The notes below the pieces were generated by a model, which saw only the letters and a list, made by a program, of their open reading frames with translations, was not told the DNA's origin and did no database searches. The translations under genes and the position numbers were made by a program. From Deinococcus multiflagellatus (GTDB taxonomy: Bacteria; Deinococcota; Deinococci; Deinococcales; Deinococcaceae): a DNA stretch of 64,000 nt. Shown piece by piece: positions 34,298-44,184 of this stretch (its first letter is position 1; each line of letters begins with the position of its first letter). The stretch spans positions 310,001 through 374,000 of the forward strand of contig NZ_JAIQXV010000001.1 of the NCBI RefSeq assembly GCF_020166415.1, given 5' to 3'.

Positions 34298-35248
34298 GTG
34301 AGCCGACTGCCCGACCCCGCCGCCCTGCTGACGCGCCGCGCCCACCTGCGCGCGCAGGGCACCACGCTGTACCGCGCCGCGCACCTGACCGAAACAGAGG
34401 GCGTGTACACGGTGGACGTGGCGGGCCGGGCCGGCATTCTGAGCCTGTACGTGCCGCTGACGGCCGCCCAGGAGCACGATCTGGCCGCAGTCTGGGGCGA
34501 GGCGGCCGGGCTGCAGGGGGTGTACCTCAAGCGCCGCCCACCGGAGGCACGGCATGTGGCGAATGTGGCCCGCGAGCAGCTCTCGCCGCCAGAGCCGGTG
34601 TGGGGTGGGCCCTTGCCCGAACTGGTGGCGACCGAGGCCGGCGTGCCCTTCCTGATCCGCCCCGGTGCCGACCTGAGCACCGGCCTGTTTACCGACGCCC
34701 GCCCGGCGCGCGCCTGGGTGCGGGCCCACAGCGCGGGGCGGCGGGTGCTGAATACCTTTGCCTACACCTGCGGCTTTGGCCTGAGTGCCGCGCTGGGTGG
34801 GGCGGCGGCGGTGAAAAACGTGGACCTGTCGCGCAAGGTGCTGGCCTGGGGGCAGGCCAACTACGCCCAGAGCGGCCTGAGCGCGCCAGACCAGGATTTT
34901 CTGTACGGCGACGTGTTCGAGTGGCTCGCTCGCCTGGAGCGCCGGGGCGACCGCTTTGACCTCGTGGTGCTGGACCCCCCCAGCTTCGCGCGGGGCAAGA
35001 GCGGCGTATGGCGGGCCGAGCGCGATTACGCCCGGCTGGCCGGGCTGGCGGCCCGGGTCACGGCGCCGGGGGGGCAGGTGCTGGCGCTGCTGAACCACGC
35101 TGGCGTGTCTGGCCCGCAACTGGAGCGCATGGTGCAGAGCGGGCTGTACGAGCAGGGGCGGCGGGCCGAGTTGCAGGGCAGCTTCGGTGCGGGCGAGGAT
35201 TACCCGGGCGCCGGGCACCTGAAGGTGCAGGTGTGGACGCTGAACTGA
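34298..35248 (+). CDS. RlmI-like class I rRNA methyltransferase
   Basis: Encodes 316 residues from a GTG at 34298, 7 nt after TACACT (34285-34290). The C-terminal two-thirds is the SAM-dependent domain of the RlmI/YccW family: [40 protein letters not shown] (SAM motif I), [10 protein letters not shown], the catalytic [16 protein letters not shown], and the ending [10 protein letters not shown]. RlmI methylates C1962 of 23S rRNA. This protein is about 80 residues shorter than E. coli RlmI. Its N-terminus keeps only a reduced RNA-binding region, and the nucleophilic Cys normally used for m5C is not obvious, so another methylation cannot be excluded. Confidence 0.82.
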   Translation: MSRLPDPAALLTRRAHLRAQGTTLYRAAHLTETEGVYTVDVAGRAGILSLYVPLTAAQEHDLAAVWGEAAGLQGVYLKRRPPEARHVANVAREQLSPPEPVWGGPLPELVATEAGVPFLIRPGADLSTGLFTDARPARAWVRAHSAGRRVLNTFAYTCGFGLSAALGGAAAVKNVDLSRKVLAWGQANYAQSGLSAPDQDFLYGDVFEWLARLERRGDRFDLVVLDPPSFARGKSGVWRAERDYARLAGLAARVTAPGGQVLALLNHAGVSGPQLERMVQSGLYEQGRRAELQGSFGAGEDYPGAGHLKVQVWTLN

Positions 35249-35312
35249 CAGCGGTCTTCCGTGACGTTACGAGGAGGAACGCACCCCCCTCAACGCCACT
35301 TCAACCGCTGTC
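35247..35312. repeat. 66-bp inverted repeat overlapping a stop codon
   Basis: GACAGCGGT (35247-35255) is the perfect complement of ACCGCTGTC (35304-35312). The left arm begins inside the TGA of the methyltransferase gene. The right arm is preceded by TCA, giving TCAACCGCT, which also occurs in the 15.2-kb element, so the two may be related. A second hairpin, ACCGGAA/TTCCGGT (35346-35352 with 35362-35368), lies further into the intergenic region. Confidence 0.6.
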
Positions 35313-35433
35313 TGTGGCGGTCACTCGCGCCGCTCGCCCCACATAACCGGAAAGGTTCACCTTCCGGTCATGGGCTGACCGCTATGAGGAGCCCGGATGG
35401 AGAGCCGTTCGCGGCAAGCACAGGCGGGCCAGC

Positions 35434-37233
35434 CTACTCGCACCCCGGCTCACTTGCCAGACTGACCCGGTTGCGGCCGGCGCCCTTGGCGCGGTACAGC
35501 TCGGCGTCGGCCAGGGCCAGCAACTGGGCGGCGCCCAGGGTGCAGTACGACGCCACCCCCAGGCTGACTGTCAGGCGCAGGCCGGGGTGCAGCCCGCTCC
35601 AGTCGTGGTTCTGCACCGTCTGGCGCAGGCGCTCGCACATGGTCTGGGCGGCGGGGCCAGCCGTTTCGGGCAGCAGCAGCACGAATTCCTCGCCGCCAAA
35701 GCGGGCCACGGTGTCCATCTGGCGGCAGCTGGCGCGCAGCAGCCCGGCCAGTTCGCGCAGCACGAGGTCGCCCACCTGATGCGAGTAGGTGTCGTTCACC
35801 GCCTTGAAGTGGTCAATGTCCAGCAGCACCACGCTCAGGGGTCGGCCATAGCGCAGGGCGCGCTGCACCTCGGCCTCCAGGCACTCGTTGAAGTGGCGCC
35901 GGTTGGACAGGCCGGTCAGGGCGTCTTCCTGCGAGAGCCGCACGAGGTGCTCGGCCTGGGCTTGCAGGCGGGCCAGCAACTCGGCCTTCTGTGCGTTGGC
36001 CGCCGCGAGTTCCTGGTTCAGTTCGGTCAGGCGGGCGTTGATCTGGCGCTGGGCCTCGGCGGCGTGGCGGGCCTGATCCAGGTCCACCTGCAGCAGAAGG
36101 GCCTGGGTGCGGTGCAGGGCCTGCAGGTTGTCCAGCTCACGTTCCAGCTGGTGATAGCGCTGGTAATGCTGCAGGGCCGCGCGGTAGGCGCCGCGCTGGC
36201 GGTGGGTTTCGCTGAGCAGGGCGTGAATCTCCTGCTCGTCGCGCTGGGCCCGGCAGCCCTGGGCCAGGGCCAGCCCCTCTTCCAGGGCATCGAGGGCCTG
36301 GGCCGATTCGCGCCGCTTCAGGTGCAGGGCCCCCAGCCAGCGCAGGGCGCGCGACTCCTCGTGGGCGGCGCGGGCCTCGGCGGCCAGGGTGCGGGCCTGC
36401 CGGTAGACGTGCAGGGCATCTTCGGCCTGCCCCAGTTGCTGGTAGGCGTCCCCCAGGCCCAGCAGCAGCCGGGCGTCACACTTGTGGTCGCCCCGGGCCT
36501 GGGCCACGTCCAGCGCGCCGCGCAGGAGGCTCAGGGCCTCCTCGGCCTGCCCCAGTTTCACATGCGCCTGCCCCAGGCCACACAGCACGTCCAGTTCATG
36601 GTGGGTGTGGCCCAGGCGGCGGATGATCGCCAGGGCCGCCCCGTAGTGGGTCAAGGCCTGGGCGGCCTCGCCGGCCTGCTGGCACACGTCGCCCAGGTTG
36701 GTCAGGCACATGGCCTCGTCGCCCGGCAGGCCAGCGGCGCGCGTCAGGGGCAGGGCCGCCAGAAAGGCTTCCAGGGCCTTCTGGTGGTCGCCCAGGTCGG
36801 TGTGAATCAGGCCCACGTTGCTCAGGCAGGCGCCCTGAAGCCGCTGCAGCCCCTCGCGCCGGGCGATGTCCAGGCCCTGCAGGGCGTGCTGCAGGCCGTC
36901 AATCAGGCGGCCCAGGTTGCGACAGACGGTGGACAGGCTCAGGTAGGCGCCCGCCTCGCCCTGGGTGTCACCCACCGCCTGAAACAGCGCCAGCGCCTCG
37001 GCCACCAGGAGGGCGGCGCGTTCGTCGTCGCCCGACACCGAGGCCGCCGTGCCCAGGCGCAGCGCGCTGAGGGCCATGCGCGGCTGATCTGCCGCGGCGC
37101 GGGCCAGCGCCAGCGCTTCCTCGCTGAAGGCCAGGGCCTCGCGGGGGTGCTGAAACACCAGCTGGGCGGAGCGGCGGTTCAGGTCGTCTATGCGCTCGGG
37201 GGCGGTCAGCGGCCCGGCTGCGGCGTCGTGCAT
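35434..37233 (-). CDS. Diguanylate cyclase with N-terminal TPR array
   Basis: Encodes 599 residues from the ATG at 37233 (MHDAAAGPLTAPERID). Residues about 10-400 are tandem TPR repeats (e.g. ACLSNVGLIHTDLGDHQKAL, DARLLLGLGDAYQQLGQAED, LDVLCGLGQAHVKLGQAEEA). A coiled-coil follows (RHAAEAQRQINARLTELNQE). The GGDEF domain comes last: DALTGLSNRRHFNECLE, LLDIDHFKAVNDTYSHQVGD and the active-site RFGGEEFVLLLPE. An inhibitory I-site RQMD sits five residues before GGEEF, so product feedback is likely. The TPR-GGDEF fusion without membrane segments suggests control by a protein partner or ligand in the cytoplasm. It makes cyclic di-GMP. Confidence 0.92.
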   Translation of the reverse strand: MHDAAAGPLTAPERIDDLNRRSAQLVFQHPREALAFSEEALALARAAADQPRMALSALRLGTAASVSGDDERAALLVAEALALFQAVGDTQGEAGAYLSLSTVCRNLGRLIDGLQHALQGLDIARREGLQRLQGACLSNVGLIHTDLGDHQKALEAFLAALPLTRAAGLPGDEAMCLTNLGDVCQQAGEAAQALTHYGAALAIIRRLGHTHHELDVLCGLGQAHVKLGQAEEALSLLRGALDVAQARGDHKCDARLLLGLGDAYQQLGQAEDALHVYRQARTLAAEARAAHEESRALRWLGALHLKRRESAQALDALEEGLALAQGCRAQRDEQEIHALLSETHRQRGAYRAALQHYQRYHQLERELDNLQALHRTQALLLQVDLDQARHAAEAQRQINARLTELNQELAAANAQKAELLARLQAQAEHLVRLSQEDALTGLSNRRHFNECLEAEVQRALRYGRPLSVVLLDIDHFKAVNDTYSHQVGDLVLRELAGLLRASCRQMDTVARFGGEEFVLLLPETAGPAAQTMCERLRQTVQNHDWSGLHPGLRLTVSLGVASYCTLGAAQLLALADAELYRAKGAGRNRVSLASEPGCE

Positions 37234-37381
37234 GGGCGTCCTCCGGGGGCCGCGCGGCGGGTGAGCCCGCGTGCCCAGTCTGCTTGGGGGCAGTGTAGGG
37301 ACAGGCCTCTCACGGGCGGCTGACAGCGCGGCCACTTCAGCCGGGCCCAGCGGGCCACCCCCGGCCCTGTTTTACCGCAGG

Positions 37382-38181
37382 TTAGCGCACGCAGCCCGCG
37401 CGAATGCTGGCGGCCAGGGCGTCCACATCCTGACCGTTGGCGGCGGCGGTAATAAAGGCGCTGCCCACCACCACGCCGTCGGCCACCCCGGCCACCTGCC
37501 GGGCGGTGGCGGCGTCTTTGACCCCAAAGCCCACGGCGACCGGCACGCGGGCGTGCTGCCGCGCCAGGGCCAGCATGGCGGGCACCTCGCCCAGGGCCGC
37601 GCCTTCACGGGCGCCGGTCACGCCGGTCACGCTGACCGCGTACAGAAAGCCGGTGCAGGCCTGCGCCACCAGGGCCACGCGCGCCGGGGTGCTGGTGGGC
37701 GCAATCAGGAAAGTGACGGCTAGACCGTGCTCGGCGGCCAGATCGGCAATTTCCAGGTCCTGATCGGGGGGCAGGTCCGGCAGGATCAGGCCGTCCACAC
37801 CGGCGCGCTGGGCCAGCCGCATGAATTCGCGCGGGCCCACGGCGTAGATGGGGTTTACATAGGTCATCACCACGATGGGCTTGTCGGTCCTGGCGCGCAG
37901 CTCGGCCACCAGGGCCAGGGAGTGGCGGGTGCTGGTGCCGCCCGCCAGGGCCTGCTCGCTGGCGCGCTGGATGGTGGGGCCGTCGCCCAGGGGGTCACTG
38001 TAGGGAATGCCCACTTCCAGAATGTCGGCGTGGGCCAGCAGCGTCTGCGCCAGGGCCGGGAAACCAGCGGCGGTGGGATAGCCGGCCGTCATGTAGGGAA
38101 TGAAGGCGGCGCGGCCCTCTGTGCGGGCCTGCTCGAAAGCGGCGTGCAGGCGCGCGGCGCCGCGCGTGGGAGCCAGGGTGG

Positions 38182-38185
<4 letters not shown>
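37382..38185 (-). CDS. trpA: Tryptophan synthase alpha subunit
   Basis: Encodes 267 residues from the ATG at 38185, which overlaps the trpB stop (ATGA). It cleaves indole-3-glycerol phosphate to indole, channelled to TrpB. Motifs: [15 protein letters not shown], the catalytic Glu and substrate loop [33 protein letters not shown] with the catalytic Asp replaced by the local Tyr-Val-Asn-Pro motif of the family, [22 protein letters not shown], and phosphate-binding [21 protein letters not shown] much longer in-frame extension lies inside trpB in another frame and is a shadow. Confidence 0.95.
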
Positions 38186-39465
<1,280 letters not shown>

Positions 39466-39499
39466 GGCCCCAGGGTAGGTGGGGACGGGCGAACGGGCG

Positions 39500-40405
39500 T
39501 TAGGGCAACTTAGACAGGTCATCTAAGTTTGTAGAAAAGGCCACCTTTGCCAGCTCGGCACGCCACAGGGGCAGCAGCTCGTCCAGGCCGACCTCGGCGG
39601 GCACAGGCCAGCCCAGGCTGCGGGCCAGTTCGGCCAAGACGCGGCCCGGGGCCTCGCCTCCTTCGCGCAGGGCTGACAGGGGCGGGGCGCCGCCGCGTTT
39701 GGCCAGCCGCTCGCCCCGGTAGTCATGCAGCAGCGGCACATGCAGGTAGCGGGGCGTGGGCAGTCCCAGCGCGCGCCCCAGGGCCACCTGCCGGGGCGTG
39801 GCGGTCCACAGGTCGGCGCCGCGCACCACATCGGTCACGCCGGCCTCGGCGTCGTCCACCACCACGGCGAGGTGGTAGGCGAAAACACCGTCGTTGCGCT
39901 GCAGCACGAGGTCACCCACCTCGCCCGGCAGGTGCTGGCACAGGGTCTGGTGGTTCAGGGCGTCGTGGGCGCAGACCACCTCGTCCGGCACGCGCCAGCG
40001 CTGCGCGGCGGGGCGGCCGGGGTGCGCGGTGCCTGCGCGGCACCTCCCCGGGTAAACGGGTTCAGCGCCGTGGGGCGCGCCGGCACTCGCCTGAATGGCC
40101 GCCTGCACCTCCTTGCGGGTGCAGGTGCAGGGGTAGGTGTCCAGCCGGGCCAGCGCCGCCGCGTACAGAGGGAGTCGGGCGGATTGAATAGCCTCCTCGT
40201 CCCAGTCCAGGCCCAGCCACTCCAGGTCGCGGCGGGTGAGGTCGTAGGCCCAGGGGCGCACGCGGCCGGTGTCCAGGTCTTCAAAGCGCAGGAGGTGGCG
40301 CCCCCCGTGCGCGCGGGTGTGCAGCCACGCCAGCAGCGCGGTGCGGGCGTTGCCCAGGTGCATGGCCCCGGTGGGGCTGGGGGCAAAGCGGCCCACCACG
40401 CTCAT
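39500..40405 (-). CDS. gluQ: Glutamyl-Q tRNA(Asp) synthetase
   Basis: Encodes 301 residues. It is a GluRS paralogue lacking the anticodon-binding domain; it loads glutamate onto queuosine at position 34 of tRNA-Asp. The class I signature is [36 protein letters not shown] is the second conserved block. A zinc site is suggested by [10 protein letters not shown] with YPGRC further on. In place of KMSKS there is [15 protein letters not shown]. The ATG at 40405 overlaps the stop of the HEAGH membrane gene (ATGA), so it is the distal gene of a coupled run that starts near parA. A discriminating short GluRS is less likely because of length. Confidence 0.9.
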   Translation of the reverse strand: MSVVGRFAPSPTGAMHLGNARTALLAWLHTRAHGGRHLLRFEDLDTGRVRPWAYDLTRRDLEWLGLDWDEEAIQSARLPLYAAALARLDTYPCTCTRKEVQAAIQASAGAPHGAEPVYPGRCRAGTAHPGRPAAQRWRVPDEVVCAHDALNHQTLCQHLPGEVGDLVLQRNDGVFAYHLAVVVDDAEAGVTDVVRGADLWTATPRQVALGRALGLPTPRYLHVPLLHDYRGERLAKRGGAPPLSALREGGEAPGRVLAELARSLGWPVPAEVGLDELLPLWRAELAKVAFSTNLDDLSKLP

Positions 40406-40902
40406 GGGGCCGCCACCTCGTCCCACAGGGCCAGCAGCACGCCGCCCACCACCGCCGCATACGCCAGAAACAGCACGAAGCGCCCCAGGGGATCGGCGGC
40501 GTCCAGCGCGTTCCACCCGCCCAGCAGCTGCCACCAGTCATGGGTGTCGGGGTCGCCAGTGATCAGCGGCAGGTCGCGCCTGGGGGCGTCGCGGATGTAG
40601 GCGGCCACCCCCGACAGCGAGTGCGCCAGCCACAGGGTGGTCAGGCCAGCGGCAAAGCGGTCGCCGCGCCACAGAAAGGCGGCGGCGCAGGCGCCCGGCA
40701 CCAGCAGTTGCAGCAGGCTGCCGCCCAGCAGCATGAGGGTTTCTCCGGCGAACATCAGCAGCATGTGCCCGGCCTCGTGGAAAATGAGGTTCACGCCCGA
40801 GAGCCAGCCCGGGTTCAGCGGGTGCAGCACCCCGGGAACCGTGACCCACAGGGCGGCCAGCAGCCCCAGCAGGCGGCCAGCGCGCGCGGCCCCGCCCTTC
40901 AC
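40402..40902 (-). CDS. Membrane protein with HEAGH motif, possible M50-like protease
   Basis: Encodes 166 residues from a GTG at 40902 that overlaps the upstream gene's TGA (GTGA). After a first hydrophobic helix (RLLGLLAALWVTVPGVLHPL) comes NLIFHEAGHMLLMFAG, containing HExxH next to a membrane helix, as in site-2-type (M50) and related metalloproteases. Further helices follow (LGGSLLQLLVPGACAAAFLW, FVLFLAYAAVVGGVLLALWD). A second metal ligand may be DTHDWWQLLGGWNALD, where M50 proteins have an LDG/NP-D motif, but this is not clear. Proteins of this kind without clear function are found in many bacteria. It sits between a small RHH-like gene and gluQ. Confidence 0.6.
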   Translation of the reverse strand: MKGGAARAGRLLGLLAALWVTVPGVLHPLNPGWLSGVNLIFHEAGHMLLMFAGETLMLLGGSLLQLLVPGACAAAFLWRGDRFAAGLTTLWLAHSLSGVAAYIRDAPRRDLPLITGDPDTHDWWQLLGGWNALDAADPLGRFVLFLAYAAVVGGVLLALWDEVAAP

Positions 40903-41129
40903 TTGCGGGCCCGGAGCCACGCCAGCAGCAGGTCTTCGACCAATTCGCTGACACTCTCGCCGCCGTCCTTTTTCACCTGTTTCCACACCGCGCGCACGGT
41001 TTCGCGGCGCAGGTACACGGGTTCCAGCGGCTCGCCGGCCGCCTGGGTGCGGCGCCCGTCGGGTTCGGGGGTCACCTTGCGGCGCTTGCCGGCCTTCTGG
41101 CCCTCTGTCAGATAGTCAAACCGGCCCAC
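40899..41129 (-). CDS. Small RHH-like protein next to ParA
   Basis: Encodes 76 residues. The basic N-terminal half (MGRFDYLTEGQKAGKRRKVT) precedes a segment PVYLRRETVRAVWKQVKKDG then ESVSELVEDLLLAWL, which has the strand-helix-helix look of ribbon-helix-helix DNA-binding proteins. It starts 15 nt after the stop of the ParA-like gene. ParA ATPases often act with a small RHH partner (ParG/omega type), so it may be the DNA-binding or regulatory partner of that ATPase. No centromere-like iterons are seen nearby. It is coupled by GTGA to the downstream membrane gene. Confidence 0.6.
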   Translation of the reverse strand: MGRFDYLTEGQKAGKRRKVTPEPDGRRTQAAGEPLEPVYLRRETVRAVWKQVKKDGGESVSELVEDLLLAWLRARK

Positions 41130-41144
41130 GCGCGTGCCCCGCCC

Positions 41145-41750
41145 CTACCAGAGTTCCTGGGCCAGCCGCAGGACGTCGCTCCAGGCGCTGGCGGAACGCT
41201 CGCCGGGCACGTCGCGCACCAGCACCCCGGCCTCGGCGGCGCGTTGAAAGGCGGCGTACTGGCGCACCACGGTGTTGCAGACGGTCAGGCCCGCCTCGCG
41301 CAGGTCCTCGCGGGCGTCCTCGGCGGCGTGGCCCACGGGCGGCACCCGGGTCAGGACCACGCGGGTCTTGCGCGCCGCGCCTTCCTCGTGCAGAAAATCC
41401 AGCAGTTCGCGGGTGGCGTCCAGTTCCAGGGCGCTCACGCCGCTGGGCACCAGCAGCAGGTCGGCGCGCCCGGCCAGCTGGCGCAGTTCCTTGCGCCTGG
41501 GGCGGCCCTCGGTGTCCAGCAGCAGCAGGTCGTAGCGGGCAAGTTTCTTGGGGCGCACGTCGTCGGCTTCCACCACCTCGAACGGCAGGGCACCCGCGCG
41601 CCGCGCCCAGCGCAGGCTGCTGCCCACGCGGCCGTCCTCGTCCACCAGCAGCGGCGTCAGACCCTGGGCGTGCGCGGCGCCCGCAAGGTGAACCGCCAGG
41701 GTGCTTTTGCCCACGCCGCCCTTTTCTGAGGTGATCGCCACGACCTTCAT
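41145..41750 (-). CDS. ParA/MinD-family ATPase
   Basis: Encodes 201 residues from the ATG at 41750, 8 nt after TACGCT. The deviant Walker A is SEKGGVGKSTLAVHLAG with the signature lysine (K10). The switch I region reads VDEDGRVGSS in place of the usual D.D.Q.s.. pattern, and Walker B is YDLLLLDTEG. The short length (no N-terminal HTH) matches the small chromosomal or plasmid ParA/Soj type and orphan ParAs that position protein complexes. No ParB follows; the adjacent gene is a small RHH-like protein. Function could be DNA segregation, or positioning of another cargo. Confidence 0.82.
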   Translation of the reverse strand: MKVVAITSEKGGVGKSTLAVHLAGAAHAQGLTPLLVDEDGRVGSSLRWARRAGALPFEVVEADDVRPKKLARYDLLLLDTEGRPRRKELRQLAGRADLLLVPSGVSALELDATRELLDFLHEEGAARKTRVVLTRVPPVGHAAEDAREDLREAGLTVCNTVVRQYAAFQRAAEAGVLVRDVPGERSASAWSDVLRLAQELW

Positions 41751-41797
41751 GCCGCCCCAGCGTACCAGAGGCCCTGCCCGCGCGGCATCATGGCGGG

Positions 41798-42028
41798 GTG
41801 ACCCACCCGCTCAGCCCGCCGCAGCAACAGGAACTGGAACAGGCCCCGGTCTACTGGACCGCGCGCGCCATGCAGGAACAGGGCAGCCGCTTTTACCGCG
41901 CGCTGGGCGAGGCCCTGGAGGCGGCCGACGCCCAGAACCGCCGCCTGATTCTGCGGACGTGGCCGGCGGCCTGCTGGGACTTTTACGAGCGGGGCCGGCG
42001 CCTGGCCGCCGAGGCTGGCGAGGGCTGA
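41798..42028 (+). CDS. Small conserved-looking protein of unknown function
   Basis: Encodes 76 residues from a GTG at 41798. It is helical and aromatic-rich (LEQAPVYWTARAMQEQGSRF, LRTWPAACWDFYERGRRLAA) and I do not recognise a family. It is divergent from parA with 47 nt between start codons. The composition (balanced charges, three Trp) looks like a real protein rather than a random GC-rich frame. Confidence 0.55.
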   Translation: MTHPLSPPQQQELEQAPVYWTARAMQEQGSRFYRALGEALEAADAQNRRLILRTWPAACWDFYERGRRLAAEAGEG

Positions 42029-42204
42029 CCCCACAGGGCCAGCAGCAGTTCACGCAGCGCCGTCCGCACCAGCGCCCAGGCCGAGACAGGCCCGGCCCGG
42101 CGCAGCCGCGCGCGTTTGCGGGCGTGTGCGCGCCGGGCGGCGGGGTCCAGGCCCGGCTGGGGCTGACCCAGCAGCAGATATAGCAAGGTGGTCCAGGGGC
42201 GCAT
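41983..42204 (-). CDS. Doubtful small ORF
   Basis: A 73-codon frame starting MRPWTTLLYLLLGQPQPGLD, very rich in Arg, Ala and Leu. Its 3' end overlaps the end of the 41798-42028 gene by 46 nt. It has a hydrophobic start but no clear -10, RBS or family. It could be a small membrane-associated protein or merely an open frame in GC-rich DNA. Confidence 0.25.
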   Translation of the reverse strand: MRPWTTLLYLLLGQPQPGLDPAARRAHARKRARLRRAGPVSAWALVRTALRELLLALWGQPSPASAARRRPRS

Positions 42205-42288
42205 GGTGCCGGTACGGGCCTGCCCAGGGGCGCGTTCCCGTGGCCGCCCGCCCCTGCCCGGCGCGCAGGCGCTCTACACTGGGGCGCG

Positions 42289-43107
42289 ATGAACCCCACC
42301 CTGCTGGCCGTATTTGCCCACCCCGACGACGAAGCCTTCAGCGTGGGCGGCACGCTGACCCACTACGCGCGCCAGGGGGTGCGGGTGGTGCTGGCCTGCG
42401 CCACCCGGGGCGAAGCGGGCAAGATCACCGTGCCCGGCATGACGGTGGACGACCTGGGCGCCCAGCGCGAACAGGAACTGCGCCGGGCCTGCGAGGCGCT
42501 GGAGATTGAGCCGCCGGTCTTTCTGGATTACCACGATTCCGGCCGGTACGAACGCACCCGCCACGACGACCCCCGCGCCCTGATGAACGTGGACCCCCTG
42601 AAGGTGGAGCCGAAGCTGCGCGACCTGATTGCCGACCTTCAGCCGCAGGTGATGGTGACTTTTGATCCGCACGGGGGCTACGGGCACATTGACCACCTGC
42701 AGATTCACCGGGCCGCCAGCGCCGCGTTTTTCAGCACCGGGCATCTGCCGGGCGGCGGGCCGCAGCGGCTGTACTACACCGCGCTGACCGTGCAGGCGGC
42801 GCAGAACCTGTCGCGCATGGGCGAGGGCCTGGACCCCCAGGTGTACGGCGTGTCGGAAGGCACGGTGGCCGTGCAGATTGACGTGGCCGCCTACGCCGAG
42901 AACAAGCGGGCCGCCCTCAAGGCCCACGGCACGCAGACGGGCGAACAGAGCGTGATGGGCAAGATGAGCGCCGAGGAGCGGCAGGCCATGGAAGCGATGC
43001 TGCTGGGCCACGAACGCTTCAGCCTGGGCGGCACCCGCACGGCCATACCCCAGTTCCCTCTGCGCGGGCTGTTTGACGGCCTTGCGGGGTTTGAGCATCT
43101 GAAGTAG
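42289..43107 (+). CDS. PIG-L/LmbE-family deacetylase
   Basis: Encodes 272 residues; ATG 8 nt after TACACT (42275-42280). The zinc-site motifs are LLAVFAHPDDEAFSVGGTL (AHPDDE) and PHGGYGHIDHLQIHRA (HxxH). The family removes acetyl from N-acetylglucosamine conjugates; in Deinococcus and Firmicutes one such enzyme (BshB) acts in bacillithiol synthesis, and actinobacterial relatives act in mycothiol. The length and the C-terminal region (FSLGGTRTAIPQFPLRGLFD) are compatible with the Mca/MshB/BshB2 group. No bsh neighbours are present, so the exact substrate is not fixed. Confidence 0.85.
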   Translation: MNPTLLAVFAHPDDEAFSVGGTLTHYARQGVRVVLACATRGEAGKITVPGMTVDDLGAQREQELRRACEALEIEPPVFLDYHDSGRYERTRHDDPRALMNVDPLKVEPKLRDLIADLQPQVMVTFDPHGGYGHIDHLQIHRAASAAFFSTGHLPGGGPQRLYYTALTVQAAQNLSRMGEGLDPQVYGVSEGTVAVQIDVAAYAENKRAALKAHGTQTGEQSVMGKMSAEERQAMEAMLLGHERFSLGGTRTAIPQFPLRGLFDGLAGFEHLK

Positions 43108-43115
43108 AGGACTAG

Positions 43116-43380
43116 CCTGCCCGTCTGGAGCAACACTTCTCTTTCATTCAGGCCTTCCGGTTTGATCCGGCGCAGCAGGCCCTGACGTTGACGCGCGCGC
43201 CCTGGTCCAGCGAAGGTCAGACGACCGCAACGGACACGGGCGTTCAGGGTCTGCAGTGCAGTGTGGTGGATGCGGATGAACGCTCGGACCTTCCGTGGGG
43301 CATTCTGCGCCTTCAGACGCCGGGCCGCCCGCTGATCCGCACCACCGCCTGCGAAGTGACGTTGACCTTTGATCAGTTCA
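43116..43380 (+). pseudogene. Remnant of a protein-coding gene without start
   Basis: After a TAG at 43113-43115 the plus frame is open and reads plausibly as protein (LEQHFSFIQAFRFDPAQQAL, then TLTRAPWSSEGQTT, later LQCSVVDADERSDLPWGILR) with a balanced amino-acid mix. It has no usable ATG or GTG at its beginning and it runs into the 3' end of the opposite-strand PfpI-like gene. It is probably a decayed or truncated gene; the family is not recognised. A TTG start at 43188 is the only alternative. Confidence 0.4.
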
Positions 43381-43990
43381 CGCTGACGGAGCCGACCAGC
43401 AGCGGGGCCGAGCCAATGCGCTCTGCCGCGTCCCGCGCCACGTCCTGACCCCACAGCGATGCGGCCACATGCAGCGCCGCGTGTAGGGCGCCCAGTCCTG
43501 CGGGGGTGGTACACAGCCTTCCATCCGTCACGACCTGGCCGGGGCGCACGTCGGCGGGCGTAAAGCCCCAGAGCGTATCGGCCAGGTCGGTGGGGCCGCC
43601 CACCACGCGGCCGTCCAGGGTGCCGGCCTCGCCCAGCAGCAGCAGGCCGCTGCCGCTGGCGCCGGTGGGCAGCCCCGGGTGGGCCGCCAGGAACGCGCGC
43701 AGCAGGGGAGCGCGGGCCGCCTTGGCCGCGCCGGGGCCACCGGGCAGCAGCAGCGCCTGGGGCTCGGGCAGCGCGGCGTACAGCACATGCGGCGTCATGA
43801 CCAGCCCGCCCGCCGTGATCACACTGATGCGCGAGCGGTTCACGGTGACGGCCACCTTGTCGCCGCCGCACAGCCGCAGCACGGTGACCATCAGCCCCAG
43901 TTCCAGTTCGCTGACGCCGTGGTACACCGGCAGCGCCACCACCGGGCCAGTCTGGGCGTCAGGTTCGGGGCCGTGGCCGGAAGCGGTCAT
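43373..43990 (-). CDS. DJ-1/PfpI-family protein lacking the nucleophilic Cys
   Basis: Encodes 205 residues. It has the glutamine-amidotransferase-like fold: VVALPVYHGVSELELGLMVT, VTAGGLVMTP-like strand (ISVITAGGLVMTPHVLYAAL), ALLLPGGPGAAKAARAPLLR and the nucleophile elbow followed by AGTLDGRVVGGPTDL. At the elbow, where active members have a Cys, the sequence is PTGASGSGLLLLGEAG, so the nucleophile is absent; only two Cys occur, in LRLCGGDK and GRLCTTP. It could be a ligand-binding or regulatory member, as some DJ-1 family domains are. It is coupled (ATGA) to the two genes upstream. Confidence 0.75.
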   Translation of the reverse strand: MTASGHGPEPDAQTGPVVALPVYHGVSELELGLMVTVLRLCGGDKVAVTVNRSRISVITAGGLVMTPHVLYAALPEPQALLLPGGPGAAKAARAPLLRAFLAAHPGLPTGASGSGLLLLGEAGTLDGRVVGGPTDLADTLWGFTPADVRPGQVVTDGRLCTTPAGLGALHAALHVAASLWGQDVARDAAERIGSAPLLVGSVSVN

Positions 43991-44184
43991 GGGGGAGTCA
44001 GAGGCTGCAGGCGGTACTCGCGCCGCGCCAGGGGCGGGGCCACCTCGCCGTGGTCCAGCAGGTGCTGGGCGGCCTCTTCGGACAGGCGCTCCACGCGCAG
44101 CAGGTAGGCCAGGGCCGTCTGGCGGCTGTCAAAGCGCCGGGGGTGGGGGTCGCCTTCCACAAGCAGATCAAGCCAGGTGATCAT
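43987..44184 (-). CDS. Small coupled protein of unknown function
   Basis: Encodes 65 residues from the ATG at 44184 (MITWLDLLVEGDPHPRRFDS), which overlaps the upstream TGA; its own TGA overlaps the PfpI-like ATG. An upstream extension of seven codons is possible but would ignore the ATGA junction. The sequence is acidic/basic mixed and helical (RQTALAYLLRVERLSEEAAQ). I do not recognise it. The double overlap shows it is translated as part of the three-gene run. Confidence 0.6.
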   Translation of the reverse strand: MITWLDLLVEGDPHPRRFDSRQTALAYLLRVERLSEEAAQHLLDHGEVAPPLARREYRLQPLTPP

